NCBI GenBank assembly: GCA_015055655.1
Contig: SVHW01000001.1
Span: forward strand, 141,465-205,464
Length of the DNA stretch: 64,000 bases
Reading direction: 5' to 3'
Source of the DNA: Clostridiales bacterium
Lineage (GTDB): Bacteria; Bacillota; Clostridia; Christensenellales; Borkfalkiaceae
Shown: positions 1-8,432 of the stretch, piece by piece
How positions within the stretch are numbered: position 1 is the first letter of the stretch
Layout of the letters: each line of letters begins with the position of its first letter
Notes under the pieces: generated by a model
Database searches by the model: none
The model's input: only the letters and a program-made list of their open reading frames with translations
Told to the model about the DNA's origin: nothing
Made by a program: the position numbers and the translations under genes

Positions 1-11
1 TTACGTAGTTT

Positions 12-1166
12 TTATAACTTAATTTTTTCAATCGACGAGAAGGCTTCTGCAATCAGCCCTTCAACGTCTAATTTTGCTTCTTCTCTTTGAATCTCGTCAA
101 GTTTAGGGCGAATTGCAGGGAAATCGGGCAAGAATACCGTACAACAATCTTCAAACGGCAAAATAGAAGTTTCATACGCGCCCATTTTTACCGATTTATC
201 AATGATTTCATTTTTATCAAACCCTACGAGTGGACGAAGCACGGGCAACGTTTCCACAACCGAATTGGACGAAGTCATCCCCTCAATCGTTTGGCTGGCG
301 ACTTGTCCCAAGCTTTCACCTGTAATTAAGCATTGCGCGCCCATTTTCAACGCGTGTCTTTCGGCTATTCGATACATAAAACGGCGAAGAAGCGTAATCA
401 TCAGTTGCGGTTTGCATTTTTCGTGTATCGCCTCTTGAATATGCGTTACACTGATGGTGTACAAATGCGTTCCGCAGGTGTATTCCGCTAAAATTTTCGC
501 CAAATCCACCACTTTCTCTTTCGCTTGCATATTCGTATAGGGATAGCTGTGGAAATGTAAACAATCGATTTTCATGCCGCGTTTTGCCATCATATACCCT
601 GCCACGGGGCTGTCGATACCCCCTGAAAGGAGCAATAATCCTTTTCCTGCCGTGCCTACGGGCATACCGTTTGCCGCCTCAATATAATCCCCAAAAACAA
701 GGGCTTTTCCGTGTTCTCTTATATCCACGCGAACGGTAAAATCGGGCGTATGTACGTCCACTTTCAAGCCGTGGTATTGCGATAATATCATACCACCCAA
801 CGTTTTACTGATTTCCACGGAGGTAAGCGGATATTTTTTATCCCCTCTATGCGACTCCACCTTAAAAGTGCCGTTTTCACGGCATATATTTTTTGCCGCT
901 GCGAATATAGAATCTAAATCGGAATCCGTTTCATACGCCAAACTGATGGTGTGCGCGCCAAATACCTTTTTAAGCTTTTCAATAATCTCTTCTGCTTCGT
1001 AGTCTTCGAAATCAGTTACGAGATAGCGTCCGCTTTGTTTAATAAGCGTACAGGAAAAATCTTTAATCGCGCGCGCTAAATTCGTTTCAAAAGCGCGTTC
1101 GAAAAAGCCTCTATTTTTCCCTTTCAACCATATTTCCGCATATCGTATAATCAATACCTTTTTCAT
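12..1166 (-). CDS. thiI: tRNA 4-thiouridine synthase ThiI
   Basis: ThiI adenylates U8 of tRNA and transfers sulfur to make 4-thiouridine; in many bacteria it also feeds thiazole synthesis. The 384-residue product has the N-terminal ferredoxin-like/THUMP region (about residues 1-165) and then the PP-loop ATP pyrophosphatase motif SGGIDSPVAG near residue 180. It keeps the LPFEDCCTVFLP segment near the C-terminus with a candidate active cysteine. The rhodanese extension of the E. coli enzyme is absent, as is usual in Firmicutes. It lies 8 bp downstream of a cysteine desulfurase gene, the expected sulfur donor, as in the Bacillus nifZ-thiI pair. It is the last visible gene of the car operon. Confidence 0.95.
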   Translation of the reverse strand: MKKVLIIRYAEIWLKGKNRGFFERAFETNLARAIKDFSCTLIKQSGRYLVTDFEDYEAEEIIEKLKKVFGAHTISLAYETDSDLDSIFAAAKNICRENGTFKVESHRGDKKYPLTSVEISKTLGGMILSQYHGLKVDVHTPDFTVRVDIREHGKALVFGDYIEAANGMPVGTAGKGLLLLSGGIDSPVAGYMMAKRGMKIDCLHFHSYPYTNMQAKEKVVDLAKILAEYTCGTHLYTISVTHIQEAIHEKCKPQLMITLLRRFMYRIAERHALKMGAQCLITGESLGQVASQTIEGMTSSNSVVETLPVLRPLVGFDKNEIIDKSVKMGAYETSILPFEDCCTVFLPDFPAIRPKLDEIQREEAKLDVEGLIAEAFSSIEKIKL

Positions 1167-1174
1167 AATTCACC

Positions 1175-2308
1175 TTACTGCATACGGCGCTTTAATTCGC
1201 GCCCGGTTTCGTTTAATATTTCAACCGCTTTATCTATCTCTTCTTCCGTCGTTAAAGAAGAAAAACTCAAACGTAACACGCCGTCCGCTGTCTTTTCATC
1301 ATATCCGCACGCCAAAACCACCTTGCTATACCGCGTTTTTGCATTAGACGAACAAGCCGAACCCGTACCAACGATAAGCCCTTTATCGTCAAGCATATGC
1401 AACAACACTTCGCCACGCAACCCAACGGCCGATACGCTTAATATGTACGGCGTCCCGTCAAGCCCCGACAAACGAACGAAAATTTCTTTATCCAACCCTT
1501 GCCATAATTTTTCACGATAGATAGATAAGCGTTGATAATCCTCTTTTAACGCGGCAAACTTTTCCTCAGCCGCATATTGAAATTGTTTTATCCCAAAAAC
1601 GTTTTCCGTTCCGCTACGCTTACCTGATTCTTGTCCACCGCCAATTAAATAAGGCGGCAACACCAAAGACTTTCTTTTAATTAAACCGCCAACACCTTTC
1701 AATCCGCCGATTTTGTGCGCGCTTACCGAATACAAATCGATTTCTTTACACAATTTGAAAGGAATTTTTCCGTACGCTTGCACGCCGTCGCTATGAAAAA
1801 TAACGCGCGGATTTTTCGCCTTTACCTTTTTAGCAATCGCGTTGACGTCGTTTATCGCGCCAATTTCGTTATTCACGTGCATAACGGAAACGAAACTCGT
1901 TTTCTCGTCAATAAGCTCTAACAATTTCTCAACGTCCACCCTTCCGTCTTTTTGTAAAGGAGCAATCCGCGTTTGCACCACGCCGCGATTTTTTAATTCT
2001 GCAAAAGCCGCCAGCACCGCAGAGTGTTCCCCTGCCGTAGTCACCGCGTTACCACGTTTTGCAAATGAGAAAATGGCTTGATTATCCGCTTCCGTTCCAC
2101 AGGAAGTAAACACCCACTCGAACGCGTTTTCATCGGCAACCTTACAAAGCAAAGCGGAGCGTGCTTTTTTCAGCTCGCTCTGCAATGCATATCCCTCTTT
2201 ATATAAAGCAGACGGATTATAAAATTGTTCCATAGCAAACGATTCCGCTTTTCGAAAGGCCGCTTCGCTAGGCTTAGTCGTTGCCGCGTTATCCAAATAT
2301 ATCATCAT
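1175..2308 (-). CDS. Cysteine desulfurase (NifS/IscS family)
   Basis: A PLP enzyme that removes sulfur from cysteine to give alanine and an enzyme persulfide. The 377-residue sequence begins MIYLDNAATTKPSEAAF, typical of the family. It contains the PLP-lysine motif SVSAHKIGGLKG near residue 200 and the persulfide cysteine in TGSACSS near residue 320. The start codon overlaps the upstream stop as TAATG, so it is probably translationally coupled. The thiI gene follows 8 bp later, so its main job is probably sulfur supply for tRNA thiolation. No Fe-S scaffold gene is adjacent here; a NifU-like gene lies about 12 kb away. Confidence 0.93.
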   Translation of the reverse strand: MMIYLDNAATTKPSEAAFRKAESFAMEQFYNPSALYKEGYALQSELKKARSALLCKVADENAFEWVFTSCGTEADNQAIFSFAKRGNAVTTAGEHSAVLAAFAELKNRGVVQTRIAPLQKDGRVDVEKLLELIDEKTSFVSVMHVNNEIGAINDVNAIAKKVKAKNPRVIFHSDGVQAYGKIPFKLCKEIDLYSVSAHKIGGLKGVGGLIKRKSLVLPPYLIGGGQESGKRSGTENVFGIKQFQYAAEEKFAALKEDYQRLSIYREKLWQGLDKEIFVRLSGLDGTPYILSVSAVGLRGEVLLHMLDDKGLIVGTGSACSSNAKTRYSKVVLACGYDEKTADGVLRLSFSSLTTEEEIDKAVEILNETGRELKRRMQ

Positions 2309-2943
2309 TACGCTTTTTGTTTTTTCTCTTGCATTACGTAATCGTTTTCCAATACGTTACGGTTGGGTACAAATCTTAAAATATTCATTAACAATACTTC
2401 ACGCGCTTCTAATACGTATATCTTTTTACCACCGGCATTTAGCAAGATATACATAAAAAATTTACCTTCGTCGGGCACTTTATTCGGCGTAAGACGAACA
2501 ATTTTTGCGTCGGGAGAAGCGCTTAATCTGGCAAACGACGCATTATCCACGTCACCAATTTGTAAAATTTCGTCGCATTGAATACGGTCTATCAATTTTC
2601 TTTTATTTCCACCGATAATTTTTGCAATACGTAAATCACCGGAAACGAAAATATAATCGTAATTGACGTTCACCCTATTCTTCAACACCGTAAAGAATAC
2701 CCAAAACGCCGCGAATAATAACGCAATTCCTAAAAAGATTAAAAAATTCGACCAAATATACATAAATCCTTCTGCGTTTTCTTCACTTGGGTTACAACTA
2801 TTGGGAATCCATAAGATTGCGATAATGAAGCAAACCACCCAGATGAATAAAGCAACAAACGAAATTACGTTAAGAATTTTATAAATCTTTTGTCCTTTTT
2901 CGTCGTTATGATTGATTGCGCTTTCTTCGTATAAAACGTCCAT
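2308..2943 (-). CDS. Membrane protein of unknown function (DUF6106-like)
   Basis: The 211-residue protein has two hydrophobic helices, about residues 27-48 and 87-108. They are separated by a short acidic loop with NPSEENAEG, and a soluble C-terminal half of about 100 residues follows. The layout (short N-terminus, two membrane segments, cytoplasmic beta-rich tail) resembles the DUF6106 proteins of Clostridia, but I cannot confirm this without a profile search. The gene sits between carB-dapF (14 bp away) and the cysteine desulfurase (1-bp overlap), so it is co-transcribed with both. No catalytic motif is visible, and I give it no function. Confidence 0.8.
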   Translation of the reverse strand: MDVLYEESAINHNDEKGQKIYKILNVISFVALFIWVVCFIIAILWIPNSCNPSEENAEGFMYIWSNFLIFLGIALLFAAFWVFFTVLKNRVNVNYDYIFVSGDLRIAKIIGGNKRKLIDRIQCDEILQIGDVDNASFARLSASPDAKIVRLTPNKVPDEGKFFMYILLNAGGKKIYVLEAREVLLMNILRFVPNRNVLENDYVMQEKKQKA

Positions 2944-2957
2944 TAAGTTCTCCTATT

Positions 2958-5900
2958 TTAAATTTCCAAAGTCCCTTCGTAAACAGTTTTTACGCTACCC
3001 ATCAATTCAACGGTATCGTCAGAATGATAATTTACCGTTAAATCTCCACCGCGAAGTTTTACCGTTACGTTGGTATCTTTTTCACAATATCCAGCCAGCA
3101 CCGCTGCAACAACCGCCGCGCATGCACCCGTGCCGCACGCCCACGTTTCACCCGAACCGCGTTCCCATACGCGCATTTTTAACGTCACTTTATTGACGAC
3201 ACGCACGAATTCCGTGTTGATGCCTTCGGGGAAATATTCACAATTTTCAAATTCCGGCCCAATAGCAGCCACATTGACAGCGTCAACTTTATCGCTAAAA
3301 ATGACGCAATGCGGGTTGCCCACGTTGACAAGCGTAACTTTATAATCCAAACCGCCTACGTTTATCGTCTTACCAACGATTTGTTCTTCATCCCAAACGC
3401 AAGGAATTTTCTTGCCCGCAAGTTCCGCTTTGCCTAAAATCACACTCGCGGAATTTACTTTTCCGCTGAAAGGATACACTTTTACGTCGCAAACAACGCC
3501 GTTAGCCGTTTCAATACGCATATCGTTTTTGCGCACTATTCCCTTTTCGTAAAGGTATTTACCAACAAAACGCACAGCGTTGCCGCCCATAGGAGCTTCT
3601 TTACCGTCACAGTTGAAAATACGCATTTTCGCGTCAGCCACGGAAGAATTTTCAATCAAAACGATACCGTCACCGCCAATGCCGTAGTGTGGAATTACGT
3701 AGTTAACTGCAATCGATTCGGGACAGGTAATTTTGCCGTCACGATTATCAAATACAATATAATCGTTGCCGCAAGATTGCATTTTCGTAAAGTTTAATTT
3801 CAATTTTTCCGTACGGAGCGCGTTGATGTCAACGAGCTCGGTATTATTTTCCGTAAACTTACTTGCAATTATATCAGCAAGCGCGTTTGCCGTATCCAAC
3901 GCCGTAAGAACGGTTATGCCAAGCAAGATTGCGTGATGATGCAACTTGATAAAATCGTTAATCGATTCCATATCCGTTTTGCCTGTATATACGACGTAAT
4001 CGATTTTACCCTCGTCCATAAGCTTGATAACCGTATCAGTTGCGGAAAGTCTATCCACCACCGTGCAGTTAAAGCCAAGGTCGTTGATAACCTTTGCCGT
4101 ACCTTTCGTTGCGTACATGGTACAGCCCAAATCGCCGAATTTTTTGGCAATCGTAAGCAAATCCAACTTATCTTGGTCGTTTATCGTCATATACACGCCC
4201 ACGGGACGACGTTTAGACGGATGGCACATCTTAAAGCCCGCCGAAACAAGGCCTTTAAACATTGCCTCTTCTATTGTTTTACCGATACCAAGCACTTCGC
4301 CCGTCGATTTCATTTGCGGACCAAGTTGCGAGTTTACGTCGTTGAGCTTTTCAAAGCTGAACACGGGCACTTTTACCGCAACGTACGGCGAAGAAGGATA
4401 CAAGCCCGTGCCGTAACCGAGTTTCTTCAATTTTGCGCCGACGATAATCTTTGTAGCGAGTTCTACCATCGGCACGCCCGTTACTTTGGAAATATACGGA
4501 ACGGTACGCGAAGCACGAGGGTTCACCTCAATCACGTACAATTGTCCGCGGTAAATTAAATATTGAATATTGATAAGACCTTTCGTCTTTAATTCCAATG
4601 CGAGTTGCGTAGATACCTCGATAATCTTTTCGAGCATTGCGTCGTCAAGATTATACGGAGGATATACCGCAATCGAGTCGCCCGAGTGAATACCCGTACG
4701 TTCGATATGTTGCATAATCCCGGGGATAAGCACGTCTTTGCCGTCGGAAATTGCGTCAACTTCAAGCTCCGTACCCATCAAATACTTATCGCAAAGCACG
4801 GGGTTTTCGATACCTTGCGCCAAAATTACGTCCATATAACGGCATACGTCTTCTTGCGTAAACGCAATCGTCATATTTTGTCCGCCGATTACGTAGGAAG
4901 GACGGAGCAATACGGGATATTCGAGTTTTTCCGCCGCAGCAAGCGCTTCTTCCTTCGTCATAACCGTCAACGCGCGAGGACGAGGAATCGCGTATTTATC
5001 CAAAAGTGCCTCAAAACGTTCTCTATCTTCCGCCCTATCAACGCTGTCTGCCGACGTGCCGAGGATACGGATACCGTGCGTATCGAAATAGGAACAAAGA
5101 TTGATTGCAGTTTGACCACCGAACGTGATAATAACGCCGTAAGGCTTTTCCACGTCTAATACGTGTTGTACGTCTTCGGGAGTAAGCGGTTCGAAATACA
5201 ATCTGTCCGCCGTATCAAAGTCGGTGGAAACCGTTTCGGGGTTGTTATTGATAATCGCCACTTCATAGCCAAGTTCTTTCAACGTCCAAACGCAATGTAC
5301 GGACGAATAGTCGAATTCAATACCCTGACCGATACGAATAGGTCCAGAACCGATAACTACGATACGTTTTTTATTGCTCTTATCCACGAAAGGTTTCGCC
5401 TCATCGTGTTCGTGCGGGTCGAACGTGGAATAGAAATACGGCGTCTTGGCAGGGAATTCCGCTGCGCAGGTATCAACCATTTTATACGCCACTTTCTTGC
5501 GATACGGCACTTTTTGTCCGCTGATTGCCGTAATATCTTTATCAAGATACCCCAAACGTTTCCCTTCTTCGTATAAAGAACGGGTGAGCTTTTGCGTAGC
5601 CAACGCCTCTTCATAACGAATCAAGTTCATAAACTTGTTCAAGAACCATCTATCAATTTTCGTGATATTGAATACTTCGTCAACGGTCACGCCCTTTTTC
5701 AAAGCCGCATACACGGCAAAAATGCGTTCGTCCGTTTGTTCGGAAAGCTTTGCATACAATTCTTCCTTCGTCCAGTCCACAAACTTCTTATAATTCATCG
5801 TGCTGGTAGAAATTTCTGCGCCGCGCACCGCTTTCATTATCGCCATTTCAAACGACGTACCGATAGACATAACCTCGCCCGTCGCTTTCATACGCGTACC

Positions 5901-7016
5901 CAGCTCGCGTTTTGCATACAAGAACTTGTCAAACGGCCATTTGGGCATTTTTACAACCAAATAGTCGATAGTCGGTTCAAAGCAAGCATACGTATTGCCG
6001 GTAACGTCGTTTACAATTTCGTCAAGCGTATAGCCAAGCGCAATTTTCGACGTCACTTTCGCAATCGGGAAGCCCGTAGCCTTAGACGCAAGCGCGGAAG
6101 AACGGCTAACACGAGGGTTAACTTCAATAACCGAATATTCAAAAGAATCGGGGTTTAATGCGAATTGTACATTACATCCACCCTCGATACCGAGTTCGGT
6201 AATAATCGAAAGCGCTGCCGTACGAAGCATAGAATATTCTTTATTCGAAAGCGTCACCGCAGGGGCAACTACGATAGAGTCCCCCGTATGAATACCTACA
6301 GGGTCAACGTTTTCCATCGAGCAAACGGTAAGACAGTTACCCATACAATCGCGAATAACTTCAAACTCGATTTCCTTCCAGCCTGCAATATATTTTTCAA
6401 TCAAAACTTGCGTAATCGGCGAAAGCATCAAACCGTTATGCGAAATCAAACGGAGTTCCTCTTCGTTATAAGCAACGCCGCCACCTGCGCCGCCAAGCGT
6501 ATAGGCAGGACGAATAATTACGGGATACCCCAATCTATTGGCAATATCCACACACTCTTCAACCGTATAAGCGATATCGGAAGGAACGCAAGGCTGATTG
6601 ATTTTTTCCATCGTTTCCTTGAAAAGTTCTCTATCTTCCGAACGGTCGATTGCGGAAAGCGTCGTACCGATAAGTTTTACGCCGTGTTGGTCAAGGAAGC
6701 CCGATTTTGCAAGCTTGCAACCCATCGTAAGCCCAGTTTGCCCGCCAAGCGAAGCCAATAAGCTGTCAGGTTTTTCCTTGATGATGATACGTTTTAAACT
6801 CTCTTCCGTTAACGGTTCGAGATAAATCTCATCGGCAAGCGCCTTATCCGTCATTATCGTTGCGGGGTTAGAGTTACAAAGAACGACGTTAATCCCCTCG
6901 CTTTTCATAACGCGACAAGCTTGCGCGCCTGCATAGTCGAATTCAGCAGCTTGTCCAATAACAATAGGACCGGAACCGATTACAAGAACCTTTTTAATAT
7001 CACTTCTCTTAGGCAT
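2958..7016 (-). CDS. carB: CarB-DapF fusion: carbamoyl-phosphate synthase large chain with C-terminal diaminopimelate epimerase domain
   Basis: Residues 1 to about 1070 are a complete carbamoyl-phosphate synthase large subunit. There are two ATP-grasp halves (first with VLVIGSGPIVIGQAAEFDYA, second with VVIGSGPIRIGQGIEFDYSS) and an MGS-like allosteric domain at about 925-1070. The reading frame continues without a stop into a diaminopimelate epimerase domain at about 1072-1352 (start KMQSCGNDYIVFDN). That domain keeps the second catalytic cysteine, C1294 in WACGTGACA. The first position reads MGGNAVRF, with glycine 1144 where the family has MCGN, so two-base epimerisation is doubtful. The start overlaps carA by 8 bp. 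CarB makes carbamoyl phosphate for arginine and pyrimidines; DapF normally makes meso-DAP for peptidoglycan and lysine. The fusion is discussed in the findings. Confidence 0.93.
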   Translation of the reverse strand: MPKRSDIKKVLVIGSGPIVIGQAAEFDYAGAQACRVMKSEGINVVLCNSNPATIMTDKALADEIYLEPLTEESLKRIIIKEKPDSLLASLGGQTGLTMGCKLAKSGFLDQHGVKLIGTTLSAIDRSEDRELFKETMEKINQPCVPSDIAYTVEECVDIANRLGYPVIIRPAYTLGGAGGGVAYNEEELRLISHNGLMLSPITQVLIEKYIAGWKEIEFEVIRDCMGNCLTVCSMENVDPVGIHTGDSIVVAPAVTLSNKEYSMLRTAALSIITELGIEGGCNVQFALNPDSFEYSVIEVNPRVSRSSALASKATGFPIAKVTSKIALGYTLDEIVNDVTGNTYACFEPTIDYLVVKMPKWPFDKFLYAKRELGTRMKATGEVMSIGTSFEMAIMKAVRGAEISTSTMNYKKFVDWTKEELYAKLSEQTDERIFAVYAALKKGVTVDEVFNITKIDRWFLNKFMNLIRYEEALATQKLTRSLYEEGKRLGYLDKDITAISGQKVPYRKKVAYKMVDTCAAEFPAKTPYFYSTFDPHEHDEAKPFVDKSNKKRIVVIGSGPIRIGQGIEFDYSSVHCVWTLKELGYEVAIINNNPETVSTDFDTADRLYFEPLTPEDVQHVLDVEKPYGVIITFGGQTAINLCSYFDTHGIRILGTSADSVDRAEDRERFEALLDKYAIPRPRALTVMTKEEALAAAEKLEYPVLLRPSYVIGGQNMTIAFTQEDVCRYMDVILAQGIENPVLCDKYLMGTELEVDAISDGKDVLIPGIMQHIERTGIHSGDSIAVYPPYNLDDAMLEKIIEVSTQLALELKTKGLINIQYLIYRGQLYVIEVNPRASRTVPYISKVTGVPMVELATKIIVGAKLKKLGYGTGLYPSSPYVAVKVPVFSFEKLNDVNSQLGPQMKSTGEVLGIGKTIEEAMFKGLVSAGFKMCHPSKRRPVGVYMTINDQDKLDLLTIAKKFGDLGCTMYATKGTAKVINDLGFNCTVVDRLSATDTVIKLMDEGKIDYVVYTGKTDMESINDFIKLHHHAILLGITVLTALDTANALADIIASKFTENNTELVDINALRTEKLKLNFTKMQSCGNDYIVFDNRDGKITCPESIAVNYVIPHYGIGGDGIVLIENSSVADAKMRIFNCDGKEAPMGGNAVRFVGKYLYEKGIVRKNDMRIETANGVVCDVKVYPFSGKVNSASVILGKAELAGKKIPCVWDEEQIVGKTINVGGLDYKVTLVNVGNPHCVIFSDKVDAVNVAAIGPEFENCEYFPEGINTEFVRVVNKVTLKMRVWERGSGETWACGTGACAAVVAAVLAGYCEKDTNVTVKLRGGDLTVNYHSDDTVELMGSVKTVYEGTLEI

Positions 7017-8091
7017 TTTCGTTCTCCTTTTTCATAAGCGCAAAGAATTTTTTATACAAGGGATTTTCAGGATTGCCAATGCTGCACGCCTCTGGCGCAA
7101 ATTGCACCGTAAACGCGTTGTATTCGTCGTAATCAATACCCTCACAAGAGCCGTCGTTTACGTTAACGAATTTTACAAACCCTTCTTTTATCGTATCTTT
7201 CACCACTTCATAACCGTGGTTTTGCGTGGAAATATATACTTTACCGCATTTCGTACATTTTACGGGTTGATTTCCGCCACGATGTCCGTATTTTTGTTTC
7301 TTAACCGACGCACCCATAGCAAGCGCAAATAACTGATGCCCAAGCCCCAGCCCAAGCACGGGTACTTTCCCGATAATCTTCTTGATTTCTTCAATAACGG
7401 CCGTGTTTTCATTGGGATTGCCAGGGCCGTCCGAAAGAATTACGCCGTGCGCGCCCGTGGCTAAAACTTCTTCCGCGGAAGCATTGGCAGGCATAACGAT
7501 TACGTTCCAGTTTTGCGCAAGCAAATTGTTAATCGTGCTGCGTTTTGCCCCAAAATCCCAAAGAGCCACGCTACAAGTTGCGTTTTCCGCGACAAAAAAT
7601 GCCTTTTGACCATTGGAAACCGTCTTTACAGCGTCTTTCGTTTCGTATGCCGCTATCGCTTTTATACAATCTTCAGCGATAGGCTTTTGCGAGATTTTCG
7701 CGTTCATTGCGCCTTCTTCACGCAAAATTTTCGTAAGCTCGCGCGTGTCGACACCGTAAACCCCGATAACGCCTTGTTCTTTTAAATAGTCGTCCAGCGT
7801 ACCCTCACAACGGAAATTCGAAGGCGTTTCACACACTTCGCGTACGACGTATGCGGAAACCCAAGCCTTTTTGCTTTCCGCATCTTGAGGCATCACGCCG
7901 TAATTTCCTATCAACGGAAAGGTTTGTACGACGATTTGCCCAAAATTATTCGGGTCTGTAAGCGTCTCGACATATCCTACCATACCCGTCGAAAAAACCA
8001 ATTCCCCAACAACCTCTCCGTCTGCGCCAAAGCGATAACCTTCGAACACTTTACCGTTTGCCAACGTCAAATACACTTTCTTCTTTTTCAT
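7009..8091 (-). CDS. carA: Carbamoyl-phosphate synthase small chain with inactivated glutaminase site
   Basis: The 360-residue protein has the CarA N-terminal domain (YLTLANGKVFEGYRFG) and a class I glutamine amidotransferase fold from about residue 175. Normally this subunit hydrolyses glutamine and channels ammonia to CarB. Here the nucleophile motif GICLGHQ reads GLGLGHQ (Gly249, codon 7345-7347), and the HPE motif reads VQFAPEA (Ala332 in place of His, codon 7096-7098). Glu334 remains. Both essential residues are therefore missing while the fold is intact. A CTKC insertion sits before the usual QNHGY motif. I chose ATG at 8091 because AAGGGA lies 6 nt upstream; the TTG at 8097 would abut the ribosome binding site. 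Confidence 0.93.
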   Translation of the reverse strand: MKKKKVYLTLANGKVFEGYRFGADGEVVGELVFSTGMVGYVETLTDPNNFGQIVVQTFPLIGNYGVMPQDAESKKAWVSAYVVREVCETPSNFRCEGTLDDYLKEQGVIGVYGVDTRELTKILREEGAMNAKISQKPIAEDCIKAIAAYETKDAVKTVSNGQKAFFVAENATCSVALWDFGAKRSTINNLLAQNWNVIVMPANASAEEVLATGAHGVILSDGPGNPNENTAVIEEIKKIIGKVPVLGLGLGHQLFALAMGASVKKQKYGHRGGNQPVKCTKCGKVYISTQNHGYEVVKDTIKEGFVKFVNVNDGSCEGIDYDEYNAFTVQFAPEACSIGNPENPLYKKFFALMKKENENA

Positions 8092-8148
8092 AAGCAATCC
8101 CTTAATATAAAAATTTTTTATTTCCTAAAATTATTATCTAAAAGCTCG

Positions 8149-8176
8149 AAAAAAAAGACTGATTTTGAAATCAGTC
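8149..8176 (-). terminator. Intrinsic terminator in the carA leader (candidate attenuator)
   Basis: On the minus strand an inverted repeat, GACTGATT with AATCAGTC (8157-8176), is followed by eight U residues (8149-8156). It lies between the carA promoter (8315-8343) and the carA start (8091), with no plus-strand gene that could use it. It is therefore placed as a transcription attenuator for the whole car operon. Confidence 0.75.
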
Positions 8177-8287
8177 CCTTTTTAACGAAATCGATACAAT
8201 TTGAAAAATGGAAAAACGAACGCCCCCGTTCAAATCCATTGCCGATTGAGCGGGATTATACAATTTTACCTCGTTCTTTTTCAACAT
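8171..8287 (-). CDS. Possible 38-residue leader peptide upstream of carA
   Basis: An uninterrupted frame begins ATG at 8287, 7 nt after AGGTGA, a good ribosome binding site. It runs MLKKNEVKLYNPAQSAMDLN and onward to a TGA at 8171-8173. That stop lies inside the terminator stem at 8157-8176, so a ribosome reaching it would cover the stem. This geometry resembles translation-coupled attenuators such as E. coli pyrBI. There is no run of arginine codons. The peptide itself may have no function, and coding is an inference. Confidence 0.4.
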   Translation of the reverse strand: MLKKNEVKLYNPAQSAMDLNGGVRFSIFQIVSISLKRD

Positions 8288-8314
8288 TTTTTCGTTCACC
8301 TAACAATTTTTATT

Positions 8315-8343
8315 ATTATAGCACACCGAATTTTCCCTGTCAA
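8315..8343 (-). promoter_or_regulatory. Consensus promoter of the car operon
   Basis: The minus strand reads TTGACA (8338-8343), a 17-nt spacer, then TATAAT (8315-8320), a perfect sigma-A promoter. The predicted start near 8308 gives a leader of about 215 nt before carA. The 8098-8432 gap is thus filled by this promoter, a possible leader peptide and the terminator. Confidence 0.85.
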
Positions 8344-8432
8344 CCTTTCAACGGCTTTTTACGGGAACTTTTTTTGATTTTTTTCGTCAAATTTTTATAT
8401 CGGTTGTTTTACATATTGCTCGCGCGCGTTAA

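Noticed and set aside
3933-6761. Several plus-strand open frames of 75-208 codons opposite carB
   Set aside because: They are rich in Arg, His, Phe and Asn, lack ribosome binding sites and lie antisense to a strongly conserved gene, so they are shadows.
8098-8308. PyrR-binding attenuator or T-box in the car leader
   Set aside because: No CCAGAGAGG-type PyrR loop and no T-box AGGGUGGNACCGCG sequence is present.
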